A stretch of 64,000 bases of DNA from Tritrichomonas musculus (GCA_039105265.1 JAPFFF010000059.1:124001-188000); one strand, 5' to 3'. Positions 1 through 10,822 are shown, counted from the stretch's first letter. Numbers and translations: made by a program. The notes: generated by a model not told the origin, from the letters alone.

Positions 1-444
1 ATCTTCAAACCCGCAGGATTTCGCTTTTTTAGACGTTTCTTGACTGCCTCTAAGTAAGAAGATTTGCTTTGGCGCAAGTAATTTCATGCAAAGAATGAGA
101 GTAAATAACTCAATCGAATTTTTTCCTTTGCTTATGTAATCACCTAAAAATAAAAATTGATCTGTAGGCTCATTTGTACTAACCATTCTCCAAATTTGAT
201 TATAATTACCTCGAACATCACCAATGATATGAATTCGTGGCTTGATTCGAAGAACTGTGGGATCTTCAAGTAAACAACTTTTAGCTAAATCGCAAATTTG
301 TATTAAATTTTCTTCTCTAATTGGTAAAGTTACTTCACTGTTAATCTTTTTGTGCAAACTAAATAAGTTATATGTTTGTTCAACTGCAAGTGTTTCGTAA
401 ATTGACTGCCCGTGTAATTTGTTATGATACGTACCAAGAAACAT
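1..444 (-). CDS. PPP-family Ser/Thr phosphatase-like protein, probable pseudophosphatase (N-terminal part, runs off the left edge)
   Basis: This frame is open from an ATG at 444 to the window edge (148 codons). It matches the N-terminal half of the PP1/PP2A catalytic fold in order: GDVRGNYNQ (family GDIHGQ), LFLGDYISKGKNSIEL (family GDYVDRGxxSxE), then LLRGSQE followed by GFED (family LLRGNHE...GFYDE). Metal and phosphate ligands are altered: His of GDxHG is Arg, Asp-Arg of GDYVDRG is Ser-Lys, and Asn-His of RGNHE is Ser-Gln. These residues bind the two metals or phosphate in active enzymes, so catalysis is unlikely. The frame is otherwise intact, so it may be expressed as a pseudoenzyme. A TCATTT initiator just upstream supports the start. 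The C-terminal half is outside the window. Confidence 0.85.
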   Translation of the reverse strand, partial: MFLGTYHNKLHGQSIYETLAVEQTYNLFSLHKKINSEVTLPIREENLIQICDLAKSCLLEDPTVLRIKPRIHIIGDVRGNYNQIWRMVSTNEPTDQFLFLGDYISKGKNSIELFTLILCMKLLAPKQIFLLRGSQETSKKAKSCGFED

Positions 445-450
445 TAATTA

Positions 451-456
451 AAATGA
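451..456 (-). promoter_or_regulatory. Trichomonad initiator (Inr) of the phosphatase-like gene
   Basis: TCATTT on the minus strand lies 6 bases before the ATG at 444. Trichomonad promoters use an initiator TCA(+1)YWY placed close to the start codon, so this site would give a very short leader. The assignment rests on motif and position only. Confidence 0.5.
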
Positions 457-1138
457 CTGTTTAAAACATATATTCACTTGAATTTTGATTTCTTTTAAAT
501 GATAGAGAGATATCATTTTGAAAAAAAAATCAAACTTTTTCAATGAAAGATATCTTATAAAAAATTTTAATTTGAAAAAGTTGTAATTTTTAAAACATAC
601 TTTATCTCAAAAAAAATTAAAAATTATTAGAACTAATATATTTAATTTAATTTATTTTATATACTATATTTACATATTTTATTTAAATTCTATAATATAT
701 TTTACATTTTGAGATAAATAATCAACAAAAATAGAATCATTTTAAAAATTTTGAAAAAAAAAATTGAAAATATTAACAAATAATTGAATACAATCTTAAA
801 AAGTTCTTTATGACAATTCTAGGGTTGCTCTGCTAATTATCATTTTACCTGTTACAGAACTTCTGTTCAAAGAAATTTAGTTTATGAAGACCTAATAATA
901 GCATTTTTTTAAAATAAATGAATTATCATATTGAATTCAAACTAATCTATTCAAAATCCGAAATTCAAATATTTACTTTAAAGACATCAATCAAATATAT
1001 GAATTTGTTAATTAATTCGAAAAAAATTAAATTTAAGTCTAATTGAAGAACAGACAATTGCAACTGATTTTTGACAACGCAATGCTTAAATTTTGTATAT
1101 AAAAACAAATATATATATACAGCCGTTTATGAAATTAT
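457..1138. other. AT-rich intergenic region
   Basis: I see no credible gene here. It is A/T-rich with homopolymer runs. It separates the phosphatase-like gene from the Polinton polymerase. The left end of the Polinton fossil may lie in it, but I could not find a terminal inverted repeat. Confidence 0.6.
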
Positions 1139-4100
1139 ATGAAAAACAATTATAGATTCTTAGCAATATGCTTAGATCAAAAGTTGAAAGATACAAAGAA
1201 ATATAATATTGTGAATCGTACGCAAGCAGCTCGTAAACTATTATGTAAAGATCATGGGTTTGAATATATTAAGAGACCTACTAAAGAAGCACAATCATTA
1301 ATCAAATCATTCAAAGGTATGTCAATGGAAGAGATGAAAGAGTCTGCTAAAAAGCATTGTATTAACGTTAACATCTATGATTATGATGAAGATTCTAAGT
1401 GTTATGATATCCAAGAGCAATGGTTTGATGAGAAATTTGAGAATACCTTTAGTGCATTACTTTTCAGTCAAGGTAGAGTGATTCACATAATGTATATCAC
1501 AGATGTTGAGAGGTTAACGAATATATGGATATGTCCTAAATGTAGATCTTATGTTGTCCATGGAAAGAATCCAAAAAGAATGTCTATTCATGAAGCACAT
1601 TGTGATGGAAAGTTCCATAAGAATTACATTCCAGAGAAGGTAAGTGAGCCTTATTGTCCACATATTCTTAATAATCCAGTTTATGAATATTGCTTAGCAC
1701 ATGATCTTAAATGGCAACCTCAGAAGTATTATATAACATATGATTTCGAAACCATGGAGCAACCTGTTCCAGATTTGCAAATCAAAAATGAGAATAAAAG
1801 TCGTAAATCAACTATAGTCAATAGTCGTTTGATTCCATTGTCAGTGAGTTGCTGTATCAAATCTTCAAAAGGTTTGTTAACAAAGCATTTCGATGTTAGA
1901 GATGAGAAGTTCATTCCTAAATGGATCAAGTTCATGTTTGAGAAATCTGTTGATATCGTTAATGATAAGGTTAATGCATTGAGAGATATGACTGGAATTA
2001 CTTCAGAAGAGAAGCTTTTGAAGTTAGATCGAAATCTATTTAATGTACCAGTTTTGGGATTTAATTCAGCAAAATTCGATAGCAATCTCTTTAAAGAATA
2101 CCTTAACTATAGATTTGAAAATATTGAATGGAGTGTTGATAACAGTTCATTAATTGGTACCACATCAGCAATGAAACAATTCATTATTCGCAAAAGTGGA
2201 GGTATACAAAAAGGTTTGATTGGATTACGTTTCATTGATGCTCAAGCATATGTAAGTGGTGGTACTCTCAAAGAATTTGGCAAAGATTTTGGAGGTCAAA
2301 AGAATTCAGTAAAAGGAATATTTCCTTATGAAGCAATTGGTGAGAATTATAATGAAATCCTTAGCAAGTCTGAACCATTTACGTACGAAGATTTCTATAG
2401 CTATCTCAATCAAAAGAATCCATTAACGAATGAAGAGTATGATGCTTATGTTGAAGATTCCAAACGTTTCAAGACTCGTTGGGATTATCTATTAAACTAT
2501 AACGATATTGATGTTGAGATGATGATCAAACCTATTGATAGTCTCATTGAAATGAATGCCAAATATGGAGTAGATATGTTATCAAACCTTTCTTTGTCAC
2601 GTAATGCTTCAGAAGAAAAATATGCAATGAATTATAAAGACTTTGATCCAAAATGTAACTATGGAATTGTTAATGAATCAAATACATTCAAGCCTACCCA
2701 AAAATGGTGGGAATACAAAGTTAGGGGATATGTCATGCAAGATGAGAAATGGAATGCTAAACAACGTACTAAGAAATTAATTTGCGAAGCAAAGTTCCCT
2801 AAGGGAAATGCTAAACCTTTAAGAGACCTTTCTAAATGTGTCACAGAAGATGACTTTGATGCTTTCATGAAGATGTACAATGATCCAATTCAAGGTAAAT
2901 GTCACCTATGTGGTGAACACTTCTCATGGACTAATAAACCAACTTTGGACAGAATTAATAATGAGATTGGACATGAGTTATCAAATTGTAAACTTGCATG
3001 TGAAATATGCAACAAATTGCGTTCAAAATATGATGATAAGGTTACTCGTTTGAGAATCCAGCTTAAGAAGTTCTGTAGACTAAATCACTTTGCAATGACC
3101 ATCACAGATGAAGCTGAATATAAACGTTTAAGAGAAGGTATAACTGGTGGTCTTTCAAATGTAATGCATCGAGTCAACATTAGAGGTGAAACCAATATCA
3201 ATAGATTCAATTACGATTTGAATGCTAACAAGGTCATTTCAAGAGATACATCAAATAAAGTTTCACATGTGATTGGAGTTGATTTCAATTCATTATATCC
3301 ATCAGCATTCTCTGGAAACAAACATCCTTTCAACAAATATCATGGAGGTATCATGTACATGCCTGGTTCAATGCTAAATTCATTTGATTGTTACGATTCT
3401 AATGGTGTATTGATACCTGAAATCCAACGTAAATGTATGAATATAATCAATTCCCAACGAAGATTCAAAGAGAATCCTCAATTCATATTCCACGCAACTG
3501 TTAAACTAGAATGTCCCAAAGAGCTTATTAATACATTCATTAACTTCCCTCCAGTGTTTCGAAACTTTGAAATTAATAATGATTCTGACACAATTGGATC
3601 ATATATGTACGAATATGGTAAAGACAATGATATTCATACTGTTGACAAATCAGATGTTAAGCTTACCATGACTCTCGACACAATGGGTGAATATAAGATC
3701 TTTGGATGTTATTATTTATGGTTTCGCATAGATCATGGTTTGAAAGTTGTAGATATCAAGAATGTAACGTTAGTTGATTGTCATAGAGGTTTCAATGCAT
3801 TTGTCAACGAATTCATGAATGAGCGTGTTGCCATCCTAAATGGAGACAAACCTGGAAACGAAAAGTTCTATAAAATTAGTATGAATGGATCTTATGGATA
3901 TGATGGTCTCAATACAGAACATTACAATAAGATAGTTGATCGTGATAAAGCATACCAAGCAATCATCAGTGACACATACATGAATGGATTACCATTATCT
4001 AGAAACTCTTACCTAATCCAGTTGCAACCCAAGAACTTTAGATGCAAAACATGTATTCAAGAATCATTCTTCACGCTTGATAATGCAAAGTTCTGGTATC

Positions 4101-4684
4101 TAACATTCATTTACGATTTCCTTTTCAAATGTGTTGATCTAGAACGTATTCATTTCATAGAGGGTGATACAGATAGTGCTTACTTTGCAATTGCAGGTGA
4201 CATGAATAGACATGGTGAACAGTATTTCGATACAATCATTGCTAACAGGGAATTCTATGACAAACATGTCTACAAATTCATGCATAACCCATCCATTGGA
4301 ACTAAAGCAGATGAGAAGAAGATCTTAGGTGCAAGCATTGAAAAATATGGAGATAATCAAGTGGCACTCTGCCCTAAATGCTACACAATTTGGAATAATA
4401 AAGAAGACGGTACATCTGAAACCAAATCTCTAAAACTTAAAGGTGTATCCTTAAAGAAGAACTCAATTCAATCATCAGATTATCTTCATGTTATTCAAGA
4501 AAGAACTGTCAAACCAGGTATCAACATAAATCTTCAAATGAATCATAACCAAATGAGTAAGATAACAGTATACAAGAATGCATTAACAGGTTTCCATAAC
4601 AAGATGATCGTACTTCCAAATGAATCGTGTGCACCATTCATCAAAGGTTTGACTGCTAATGATTACATTTGTGAAAGAAAGTAG
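1139..4684 (+). CDS. Polinton protein-primed DNA polymerase B, with an HNH-like zinc insert
   Basis: An 1181-residue open frame of the pPolB family, which replicates linear DNA from a terminal protein primer. An exonuclease motif is seen at D202-F-E204 (YDFET). Polymerase motif A is DFNSLYPSAF (D715), motif B is KISMNGSYGYDG (near 912), and motif C is GDTDSAYF (D1010, D1012). A C2 zinc pair occurs near residues 131-134. Between the exonuclease and palm parts, residues 588-625 hold CHLC, then LDRINNEIGH, N616 and CEIC-N, the layout of an HNH/His-Me finger endonuclease. The frame looks whole. It is the only Polinton core gene I recognise in the window. The insert call is from pattern alone. Confidence 0.93.
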   Translation: MKNNYRFLAICLDQKLKDTKKYNIVNRTQAARKLLCKDHGFEYIKRPTKEAQSLIKSFKGMSMEEMKESAKKHCINVNIYDYDEDSKCYDIQEQWFDEKFENTFSALLFSQGRVIHIMYITDVERLTNIWICPKCRSYVVHGKNPKRMSIHEAHCDGKFHKNYIPEKVSEPYCPHILNNPVYEYCLAHDLKWQPQKYYITYDFETMEQPVPDLQIKNENKSRKSTIVNSRLIPLSVSCCIKSSKGLLTKHFDVRDEKFIPKWIKFMFEKSVDIVNDKVNALRDMTGITSEEKLLKLDRNLFNVPVLGFNSAKFDSNLFKEYLNYRFENIEWSVDNSSLIGTTSAMKQFIIRKSGGIQKGLIGLRFIDAQAYVSGGTLKEFGKDFGGQKNSVKGIFPYEAIGENYNEILSKSEPFTYEDFYSYLNQKNPLTNEEYDAYVEDSKRFKTRWDYLLNYNDIDVEMMIKPIDSLIEMNAKYGVDMLSNLSLSRNASEEKYAMNYKDFDPKCNYGIVNESNTFKPTQKWWEYKVRGYVMQDEKWNAKQRTKKLICEAKFPKGNAKPLRDLSKCVTEDDFDAFMKMYNDPIQGKCHLCGEHFSWTNKPTLDRINNEIGHELSNCKLACEICNKLRSKYDDKVTRLRIQLKKFCRLNHFAMTITDEAEYKRLREGITGGLSNVMHRVNIRGETNINRFNYDLNANKVISRDTSNKVSHVIGVDFNSLYPSAFSGNKHPFNKYHGGIMYMPGSMLNSFDCYDSNGVLIPEIQRKCMNIINSQRRFKENPQFIFHATVKLECPKELINTFINFPPVFRNFEINNDSDTIGSYMYEYGKDNDIHTVDKSDVKLTMTLDTMGEYKIFGCYYLWFRIDHGLKVVDIKNVTLVDCHRGFNAFVNEFMNERVAILNGDKPGNEKFYKISMNGSYGYDGLNTEHYNKIVDRDKAYQAIISDTYMNGLPLSRNSYLIQLQPKNFRCKTCIQESFFTLDNAKFWYLTFIYDFLFKCVDLERIHFIEGDTDSAYFAIAGDMNRHGEQYFDTIIANREFYDKHVYKFMHNPSIGTKADEKKILGASIEKYGDNQVALCPKCYTIWNNKEDGTSETKSLKLKGVSLKKNSIQSSDYLHVIQERTVKPGININLQMNHNQMSKITVYKNALTGFHNKMIVLPNESCAPFIKGLTANDYICERK

Positions 4685-4894
4685 ATTTGAATATTTTTAA
4701 ACAAATTTGTATGCATTTGACACTATTGTGAAATGAGTTTAGAAAAGAATTTAAATATTTTTGATCATATTTGTTTACATTCAATACTATTATAAACCTT
4801 ATATAATCTTTATGATTGTCTTATATTACCATTTACATATTCTTTTGCAATACATTTACAATCCTTTTGCAAATACTTAAACAATTATGTAAAC

Positions 4895-5518
4895 ATGAAT
4901 CAATTAAAACTAAATAAAATTGGTTTCTCAAATGAGTTACACAACGAATTTCAAAATGAAAATGACTTACAAATAACAGAGAATCATTTGCATAATACCA
5001 TTTGTGGAACAAATCTCTCTCCGTACTCTTGTGAAACAAGGTCTGGTTCCCAGACTGTTAAAACAGAAGCTAAGCAATCTCAGAGAGAACTTGAAGTGCA
5101 ACAAAGTGAAGTAAATGAAATGAATCCTAAAATAAATGAATCAGATACTTGCTTCGCATCACCAAAGGTGTCATATTCAGCTTTAGCGGATCTTGAACAG
5201 CAAAAGAAATTCATCAAAAGACAGAAATATAATGCATACATGAAATCGTATCGTGAACGCAAAAAGAAAGAGATAGAAGAACGTATAAAATCAATTGATA
5301 TATCTCTCAACGAACAAACCAAATCATACAATAAAGATGATATCAAACAAGCTCTCTTTGATTGCATTAATACATTAATAAATATCATTAACATTAATCT
5401 TGACAAATTCACAAACGAAGCCAAAAATGATATCATCAAATGTCAATATTCTGGTGACATCCTTCAATACACTAATACATTAAATGCTTATATCAACAGC
5501 TTATTTGGATCTAAATAA
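4895..5518 (+). CDS. Small Polinton-associated protein, unknown
   Basis: A 207-residue open frame 210 bases after the polymerase on the same strand. I do not recognise it. The middle (residues about 92-130) is a lysine/arginine-rich helix with a QKYNAYMKSYRERKKKEIEE-type pattern, which could be a basic DNA-binding helix with a short coiled coil. The N-terminus is polar and Gln/Asn/Ser-rich; the C-terminal 70 residues look helical. Its stop overlaps the end of the next gene, which reads the other way. Position suggests it belongs to the Polinton. Confidence 0.55.
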   Translation: MNQLKLNKIGFSNELHNEFQNENDLQITENHLHNTICGTNLSPYSCETRSGSQTVKTEAKQSQRELEVQQSEVNEMNPKINESDTCFASPKVSYSALADLEQQKKFIKRQKYNAYMKSYRERKKKEIEERIKSIDISLNEQTKSYNKDDIKQALFDCINTLINIININLDKFTNEAKNDIIKCQYSGDILQYTNTLNAYINSLFGSK

Positions 5519-6013
5519 TTCGTTAGCAAATTCATTTAATTTCAATTCTACTTGATTCTTAACGGAATTATTTTTAGACTTATACTGATATGTATTCTTA
5601 TATGGAATCAATATAAGCTTTCCATAACGTTTTCTGAATACATGATTATCTATTTTAAATCGTTTATTCATTTCTCTAGTATTCATCTCAGAAACTGTCT
5701 CATTATATCTAACAAGTTTCTTTAACAATTTCAATTCATTTTTGTTAATCAATTCACTAATAATCATTAACAATTTCTCTTCATCAGACTCATCAAATAT
5801 ACCACCTTGATAATTATTTTTATATTCACCACTGATATTTGAATCCATTTTATCTACATTAAAGAAATTATTTTCAGTCATTTTTTGACCTTCAATTAAA
5901 AAATTATTTGATAACAAATTTTTCGATAACTGTTCAACAACTTCTTTTATATACTTCTTGAGAGCATCTGCAAGCAGAGTACGTAGTATCAAAATGGGCC
6001 TAAATTCGGTCAT
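5501..6013 (-). CDS. Small Polinton-associated protein, unknown
   Basis: An open frame of about 170 residues overlapping the tail of its convergent neighbour by 18 bases. The first ATG is at 6013; another ATG at 5882 would give a shorter protein. Residues are mostly helical and charged. The C-terminal half holds ETVSEMNTREMNKRFKID and a KRYGKL-type basic stretch, which might bind nucleic acid. I recognise no family. The tight tail-to-tail packing suggests it belongs to the same element as the polymerase. Confidence 0.45.
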   Translation of the reverse strand: MTEFRPILILRTLLADALKKYIKEVVEQLSKNLLSNNFLIEGQKMTENNFFNVDKMDSNISGEYKNNYQGGIFDESDEEKLLMIISELINKNELKLLKKLVRYNETVSEMNTREMNKRFKIDNHVFRKRYGKLILIPYKNTYQYKSKNNSVKNQVELKLNEFANELFRSK

Positions 6014-6059
6014 TATTTTTGCCAAAAACCCTTTTCAAAACACATTTTAGAAAAATGAG

Positions 6060-6325
6060 CCATCCACTTTTATTCAAACATGACCCCAAAAATGAATTAC
6101 AAAATGAGTAAATTACATTTGGGTACCAAGCATTCAAACATATACTCAAATATGAATTCTAAATACATAAACCTACATTTGGGATCCTAGCATTCAAACA
6201 TGAGAAAATTGAATTTGAGTATTTAGCATTCAAAATTGATATTGAAACTCAATGTTCATATAACAATTGAAACAATTGGGCTCCTAGTATTGAAACATGG
6301 ACCCAAAACTCAATGCAAAAGTATA
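6060..6325. repeat. Degenerate tandem repeat, about 60-bp period
   Basis: The phrases ACATTTGGG(T/A)(A/T)CC, AGCATTCAAACAT and ACTCAA recur about every 60 bases through this stretch, with variants such as GGGCTCCTAGTATTGAAACATG. It lies just beyond the last Polinton-associated gene and may be part of that element's terminal region. Confidence 0.6.
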
Positions 6326-7092
6326 TCACCCGACTCTCCCCCATCCATTATCTCTTCAGATTTTTTTAATATTTTAAAAATAAATATATATTTATGCTTA
6401 AAATAAAATTACAAAATATTAATGGATTATTTTTGGATGGGAATAAAATATGAATGTTTTAAAAAATTGAGAAAAAGTAAATTCAAAATAAAATAAAAAT
6501 TCAATTTATTTTTGGTCATATTATTTTTATAACTTTAGAATTATCTCATTTTATTCTTGGCCAAAAATTTAGGCGTCAAATTTTAACCTAATATTTTATA
6601 TATGTATAAAATATAAATGAATATGTTAAAACTCTTATATTATTGATGTATGACGATATTTTCCATTATAATAGCATTTCTTTTCATTTTCTGCTCTGCA
6701 CAATAACTTGTTTATTAAATTTATAAGTAAAAACTATTAACCATTTATTGTTATAATTATTTTTACGATTAATAAATTGATTCATAAATCATGCCTTTGT
6801 TAAATTGATTTTTTTATGATTTTTGATGTTGTAAAAAACTTTTGTTTTTAATATTTTGTGATGATGAATGATTATATTTTATAAATAATACTTATATATA
6901 TATATGAATAATTTTGAAATTGTTTTTGAAAAATATTTTTTATTTATGGAGATAAATATAAATTAAATTATAAAAAAATACGTTATTTTGGCTCTCGCAC
7001 CTCTTTTTTTCCCCACTTTTTGATATATAGATATAACGAATAATTTTGAATAAAAATTTGGCCAAATATTTTAAAATTTATAATAAATTGGA
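6326..7092. other. AT-rich intergenic region
   Basis: I see no gene or clear repeat in this stretch. No consensus initiator is obvious before the ATG at 7093. Confidence 0.55.
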
Positions 7093-8670
7093 ATGATGAC
7101 AAAAAATTCCTGTGAGAATAATGGTAATAACTCTTTGAAGCATTTTGTATCAAAAATCAAATTTTTTTTTGCCTTTTTACTCCTTCAAACTACCATTAAT
7201 TTTTTGATTAAATATTATTTAAAAGATCCAATTTTATTTTCAATTCAAAATGAAAGTACTTATATAGATCCTGGAACGCATAAAGAATTACGTTGTATGT
7301 CAAACGGATGGCCAGAAAATGGATCAAAAGAATTTTGGAAGTTTTATTATTATCCTGAATATCCAACTTTACAAGATATTTTTGAAGACAATGGATTCTT
7401 AGTAGTAATATTATCGACTTTTTTAATACGTACGCATCCAAGTAACACTCAAAGAATGAGAAAATATCATTCAAGTAAATGGTGTCTTTATTTTCATGAA
7501 AATAATGAAACACAAAATATTAATCAGGTAATTAATCCAAAAAATCCGATTATTGCAAAGCCCGAAACTGATCATAAGACATTTATAATTAAACTTCGTT
7601 TTAATATTCCTCTTGAATACCAAAACAAGTATAATTTTGCAACAATTCAAATCATGCTAGATGAAATGGAAGATCAAAACAAAGAAAATAGATTGATGTA
7701 TAGACCACTTTCTATAAATGAACCGTTATTTAATCCAAAATTTTATGAAGCAGAAAATGAAATTCAAGGTGGATATATGAGAACCAAAATATTCATGAGG
7801 ATGCCAAATTCAACTAAAAATAAAGATGATTTAAGTTATAGAAATGTTCCATTTTGCCAAATTAAAGACAAATATTCAATTTATGTTAATCCTATTTCTA
7901 ACAAAGAAGAAGGGAGAGAAAACAAAAATATATATTTGAGTGCTAATGGACAAGTTAAAGATTTCTTAAGAATTTGTACAGAGAATGTTATTTTTGATAA
8001 CATAAGTAAAAATGATGTTTTATTTAGATGGATTATATATAACATTGACCAAGGATTCAAAAAACCAATAATATATATAAACAAAATTGATACATTAGAA
8101 GACAAAGCATTCTCTTATTTCAAGAAGTTCATTGATCTTGATTTAATCGAAATGATTTATTATGTTTTTCCATATTCATTTTTCTTTCATGATCAATTGG
8201 CACAAGAAGTTTCATGCACAGAAAGAAACAAAGGAAGAACTGTGTGGCTTGGACATGATGATGCTGATGAAAGATTCTACTTTTATGATGAATTGAATAG
8301 TTCAAATAACATAACTTTTGAAAATGTGATGAGAGAGTATACTACTGAAGATAATATTAAAAATATTGGAGGACTACGATGTAATAATATGTGGATGGAG
8401 AGGTTGAAAAATGATACAACATATCGTGATTCTTATAAAAGTAGCTCCGAATGCACCAAAGATATAATTATTCCAGAAAATGTAGATTTTTATTATATAC
8501 ATTCAATATCAAGTGGGAAAAGAGAATTGCGTCCAAAAAATATAGTTAATGCTCATTTTAAACCAGTTACAGATAGTAGAGTTCGTTTTAATGACAAAAT
8601 ATTATCTCCTCGTATGACAAAAATTAATGAAAGAATTAGTAGAAAAATCCAAAAATTAATTGAATACTAA
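7093..8670 (+). CDS. Type II membrane glycosyltransferase, GT92 (DUF23)-like
   Basis: A 525-residue open frame with a short cytosolic N-terminus, one hydrophobic anchor (about residues 23-43) and a large lumenal domain, the layout of a Golgi glycosyltransferase. The centre follows the GT92 pattern: a stretch like FKKPIIYINKID, then FIDLDLIEMIYYVFPYS, a cysteine and basic residues, and the acidic motif HDDADE (388-393) in place of the DxDEF motif that binds metal and sugar nucleotide in that family. GT92 enzymes transfer galactose or related sugars to glycans; the substrate here is unknown. The paired ATG codons at 7093 and 7096 are both plausible starts. The stop codon is followed by A, giving the TAAA polyadenylation signal. 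The family call is by pattern recall. Confidence 0.65.
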   Translation: MMTKNSCENNGNNSLKHFVSKIKFFFAFLLLQTTINFLIKYYLKDPILFSIQNESTYIDPGTHKELRCMSNGWPENGSKEFWKFYYYPEYPTLQDIFEDNGFLVVILSTFLIRTHPSNTQRMRKYHSSKWCLYFHENNETQNINQVINPKNPIIAKPETDHKTFIIKLRFNIPLEYQNKYNFATIQIMLDEMEDQNKENRLMYRPLSINEPLFNPKFYEAENEIQGGYMRTKIFMRMPNSTKNKDDLSYRNVPFCQIKDKYSIYVNPISNKEEGRENKNIYLSANGQVKDFLRICTENVIFDNISKNDVLFRWIIYNIDQGFKKPIIYINKIDTLEDKAFSYFKKFIDLDLIEMIYYVFPYSFFFHDQLAQEVSCTERNKGRTVWLGHDDADERFYFYDELNSSNNITFENVMREYTTEDNIKNIGGLRCNNMWMERLKNDTTYRDSYKSSSECTKDIIIPENVDFYYIHSISSGKRELRPKNIVNAHFKPVTDSRVRFNDKILSPRMTKINERISRKIQKLIEY

Positions 8671-8919
8671 AAAATTTAACTACTTTATAGAGGCATGTCA
8701 ACCAAAATTCTACTCGATAAATTTTTTTTAAAATGATAATATAAGATTTAAATGATGTATATTAAAACTTTTCCTCTTGAGCAAACGAAAACTTCTATAC
8801 AGTTTTTAGTTTTCATTCAAATCATCATTTTTAACTCAATATCTTCAATTCAAAAAGTAGATATATTCAAATTTGATATATTGAAAAATGAATTCTCTTT
8901 CATTTTTGATAAGATAATG

Positions 8920-9015
8920 ATTGAATACCATTTCAATTTGAGAGAATTTTTATTGAATAGCTTTTCAATTTGAGAGAAGGTTAATTGAATATTCTTTCAA
9001 TTTGAGAAGAATAAT
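8920..9015 (+). repeat. Three tandem copies of a 32-bp repeat
   Basis: Copies start at 8920, 8952 and 8984. Each begins ATTGAATA and holds TTTCAATTTGAGA; the rest varies. The array lies downstream of the glycosyltransferase and overlaps a short frame that I regard as chance. Confidence 0.75.
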
Positions 9016-10159
9016 AAGTTTTATTTATAACTTGGAAATTGAATTATCAAAAATTTATTTTATGATATAAATATACTTAAATATTAATTATGAATTTATA
9101 AAAGTAATTATATTTGCATATCACAAAAAATTTAAAATAAATATTTTAAAATATTTTATTTTGTTTTTACAAAGTAGGTAAAATCATTATTTGATTTATA
9201 ATAAAGAAGTATATAATTTTTATTAATCAACAAAATAAATTTCTTCTCTAATATTCTCAAATATTTATTTAAAATATAATTATTTGAAAAAGTTCGATCG
9301 GAAAAACAAAAAATGATTTATTTCAAAATTTTTTTATATAATTTTAAAGTAAAATGAAATGAATTTATCATAAGTTCTATAAATCCTCTAAAAATCATAT
9401 TTTGAGCACTAATAGTATTTTATTTTTTCAATGGAATATCAATTGAATTGAAAGTATAATATTAGTGTATATTGAAACGTATAAAAGAAAATCCCAATAT
9501 AATTATTAAAATGGCTGTTTTATTTTGGTTAAAAAATGAAATATGATTAGTATCACAGCTATTTGAAAATAAGACGTTTTATGTTTAGATATTTAAAGAA
9601 CGTATAGAGTAAACATAAAAACCATTAGTAATTTGTTAATATTATTAAGTTATAAATGTAAAGAATCTTGGATCTTATATTTTTATAGAGTGTATAAAAT
9701 AAAAAATCAAAATTGATGTTTTTTACCTAAAAACTATTAATTTTAATGTACAAACTAAATAATTGGACTCCAAAGATCATAAATACATTCTTCTTTTTTA
9801 TATTAATCTTTTATTACTGGACTTATCTTATTTTCTACTTTCACTTTTTGAGAGCTTTTTTTGGTTGATATGCCTCTTACTTTATATATCTTTTTTACTT
9901 TTATAATTTTTTTTCGATATGCATATTAGAAAAATATAAATTATTATATCAAACACTAACATTTGAATATAACATTAAATTGTTGAATATTTATTGATAT
10001 CAATCACAAACTAATCGCGGCATACAATGATGATGAAACAATGGATATTAAGTTTGAAATCATAGACGAAATCATCTTTAAATCATCTTTAAACCAATTG
10101 GTTTCCTCATATTTCGATATAGCTCATTTTGAGATATTAATTATAAAATTATTCTTTTC
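9016..10159. other. AT-rich region without a gene
   Basis: I see no gene, RNA or clear repeat in this stretch. It is almost pure A/T with poly-A and poly-T runs. Confidence 0.55.
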
Positions 10160-10520
10160 CTAATCTATATCATTAAATCCTCTTACTTGTATGATCATAA
10201 ACCTGACTTTGATAGTTCTATCACTTATTGTATCCTCATCTTCAAACTGTATTTTACAGTCAATTAATATACCATTTAAGTCAATTGTATCTTTTCAAAT
10301 CATTTTTTGTATATAATTGTCTATACCATATTCGAATTCATTGGCTATTTCATCTACTTTTAAGACCAATAGTTTGAAAGTGAGGTTCAATGTCTCTCTG
10401 AATTGATTACATAGTTCATAAGCGAGAGAAATTGATAAGGGTTATCGTTTTCATCTTCAAAAGGGAAATCGTCTAATTGCATAATTTCTGAGATACACCA
10501 ATCAATAAGAGGCGAAATAT
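10160..10520 (-). pseudogene. Decayed coding remnant, unknown family
   Basis: Reading the minus strand, short stretches look protein-coding, such as SPLIDWCISEIMQLDDFPFE near 10500 and DCKIQFEDEDTISDRTIKV near 10230, but they fall in different frames with stops between. I do not recognise the family. It lies next to a minus-strand BspA-like fragment and may be part of the same dead gene. Confidence 0.3.
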
Positions 10521-10599
10521 TGGTGGAAATGCTCCCAAGATCATATACCGGTCAAAATATCAAAACTGGCCAATAAGGTTGACAAGTAGTTAACGTTAG

Positions 10600-10822
10600 G
10601 CTGTGCTCTATACATAGTGCGATGTTTTATCTCTGTAATTTGGCGGGGCATTTTGAAGCTCTCAATTCCAGTCTGAGAGAATGCTTCACAATCAATTGTT
10701 TGTAGTTCAGAATTAATTAGAATCTCAAATTTTGAAAGTTGCTTGCAATCATAAAAAAGCCGATTGTAAAGCTTTCAATTGACGAATCGCTAAATGCTTC
10801 TTCATCAATTGTTTGAAGCATT
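10600..10822 (-). pseudogene. BspA-like LRR gene fragment (minus strand)
   Basis: The minus strand encodes typical BspA/LRR_5 phrases: LQTIDEEAFSDSSIESFTI, then FYDCKQLSKFEI after a frame change, then ELQTIDCEAFSQTGIESFKM. There is no start or continuous frame. It stands head to head with the plus-strand BspA-like fragment that begins at 10832, and the two share the phrase for QTI...IESFTI, so the junction may be an inverted duplication. Confidence 0.7.

Larger units (their letters stand above)
1139..6013. mobile_element. Polinton/Maverick fossil (polymerase end)
   Basis: The stretch carries a protein-primed family B DNA polymerase followed by two small unknown genes packed tail to tail, a layout seen in trichomonad Polintons. 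Integrase, packaging ATPase, protease and capsid genes are not recognisable here, so it is at most part of an element. No terminal inverted repeat or target duplication was found. The polymerase frame looks whole. With one long open frame, the copy does not look ancient. Confidence 0.75.

Noticed and set aside
8752-8973. 73-codon frame after the glycosyltransferase
   Set aside because: It runs into the 32-bp tandem repeat, is low in complexity and has no initiator or domain.
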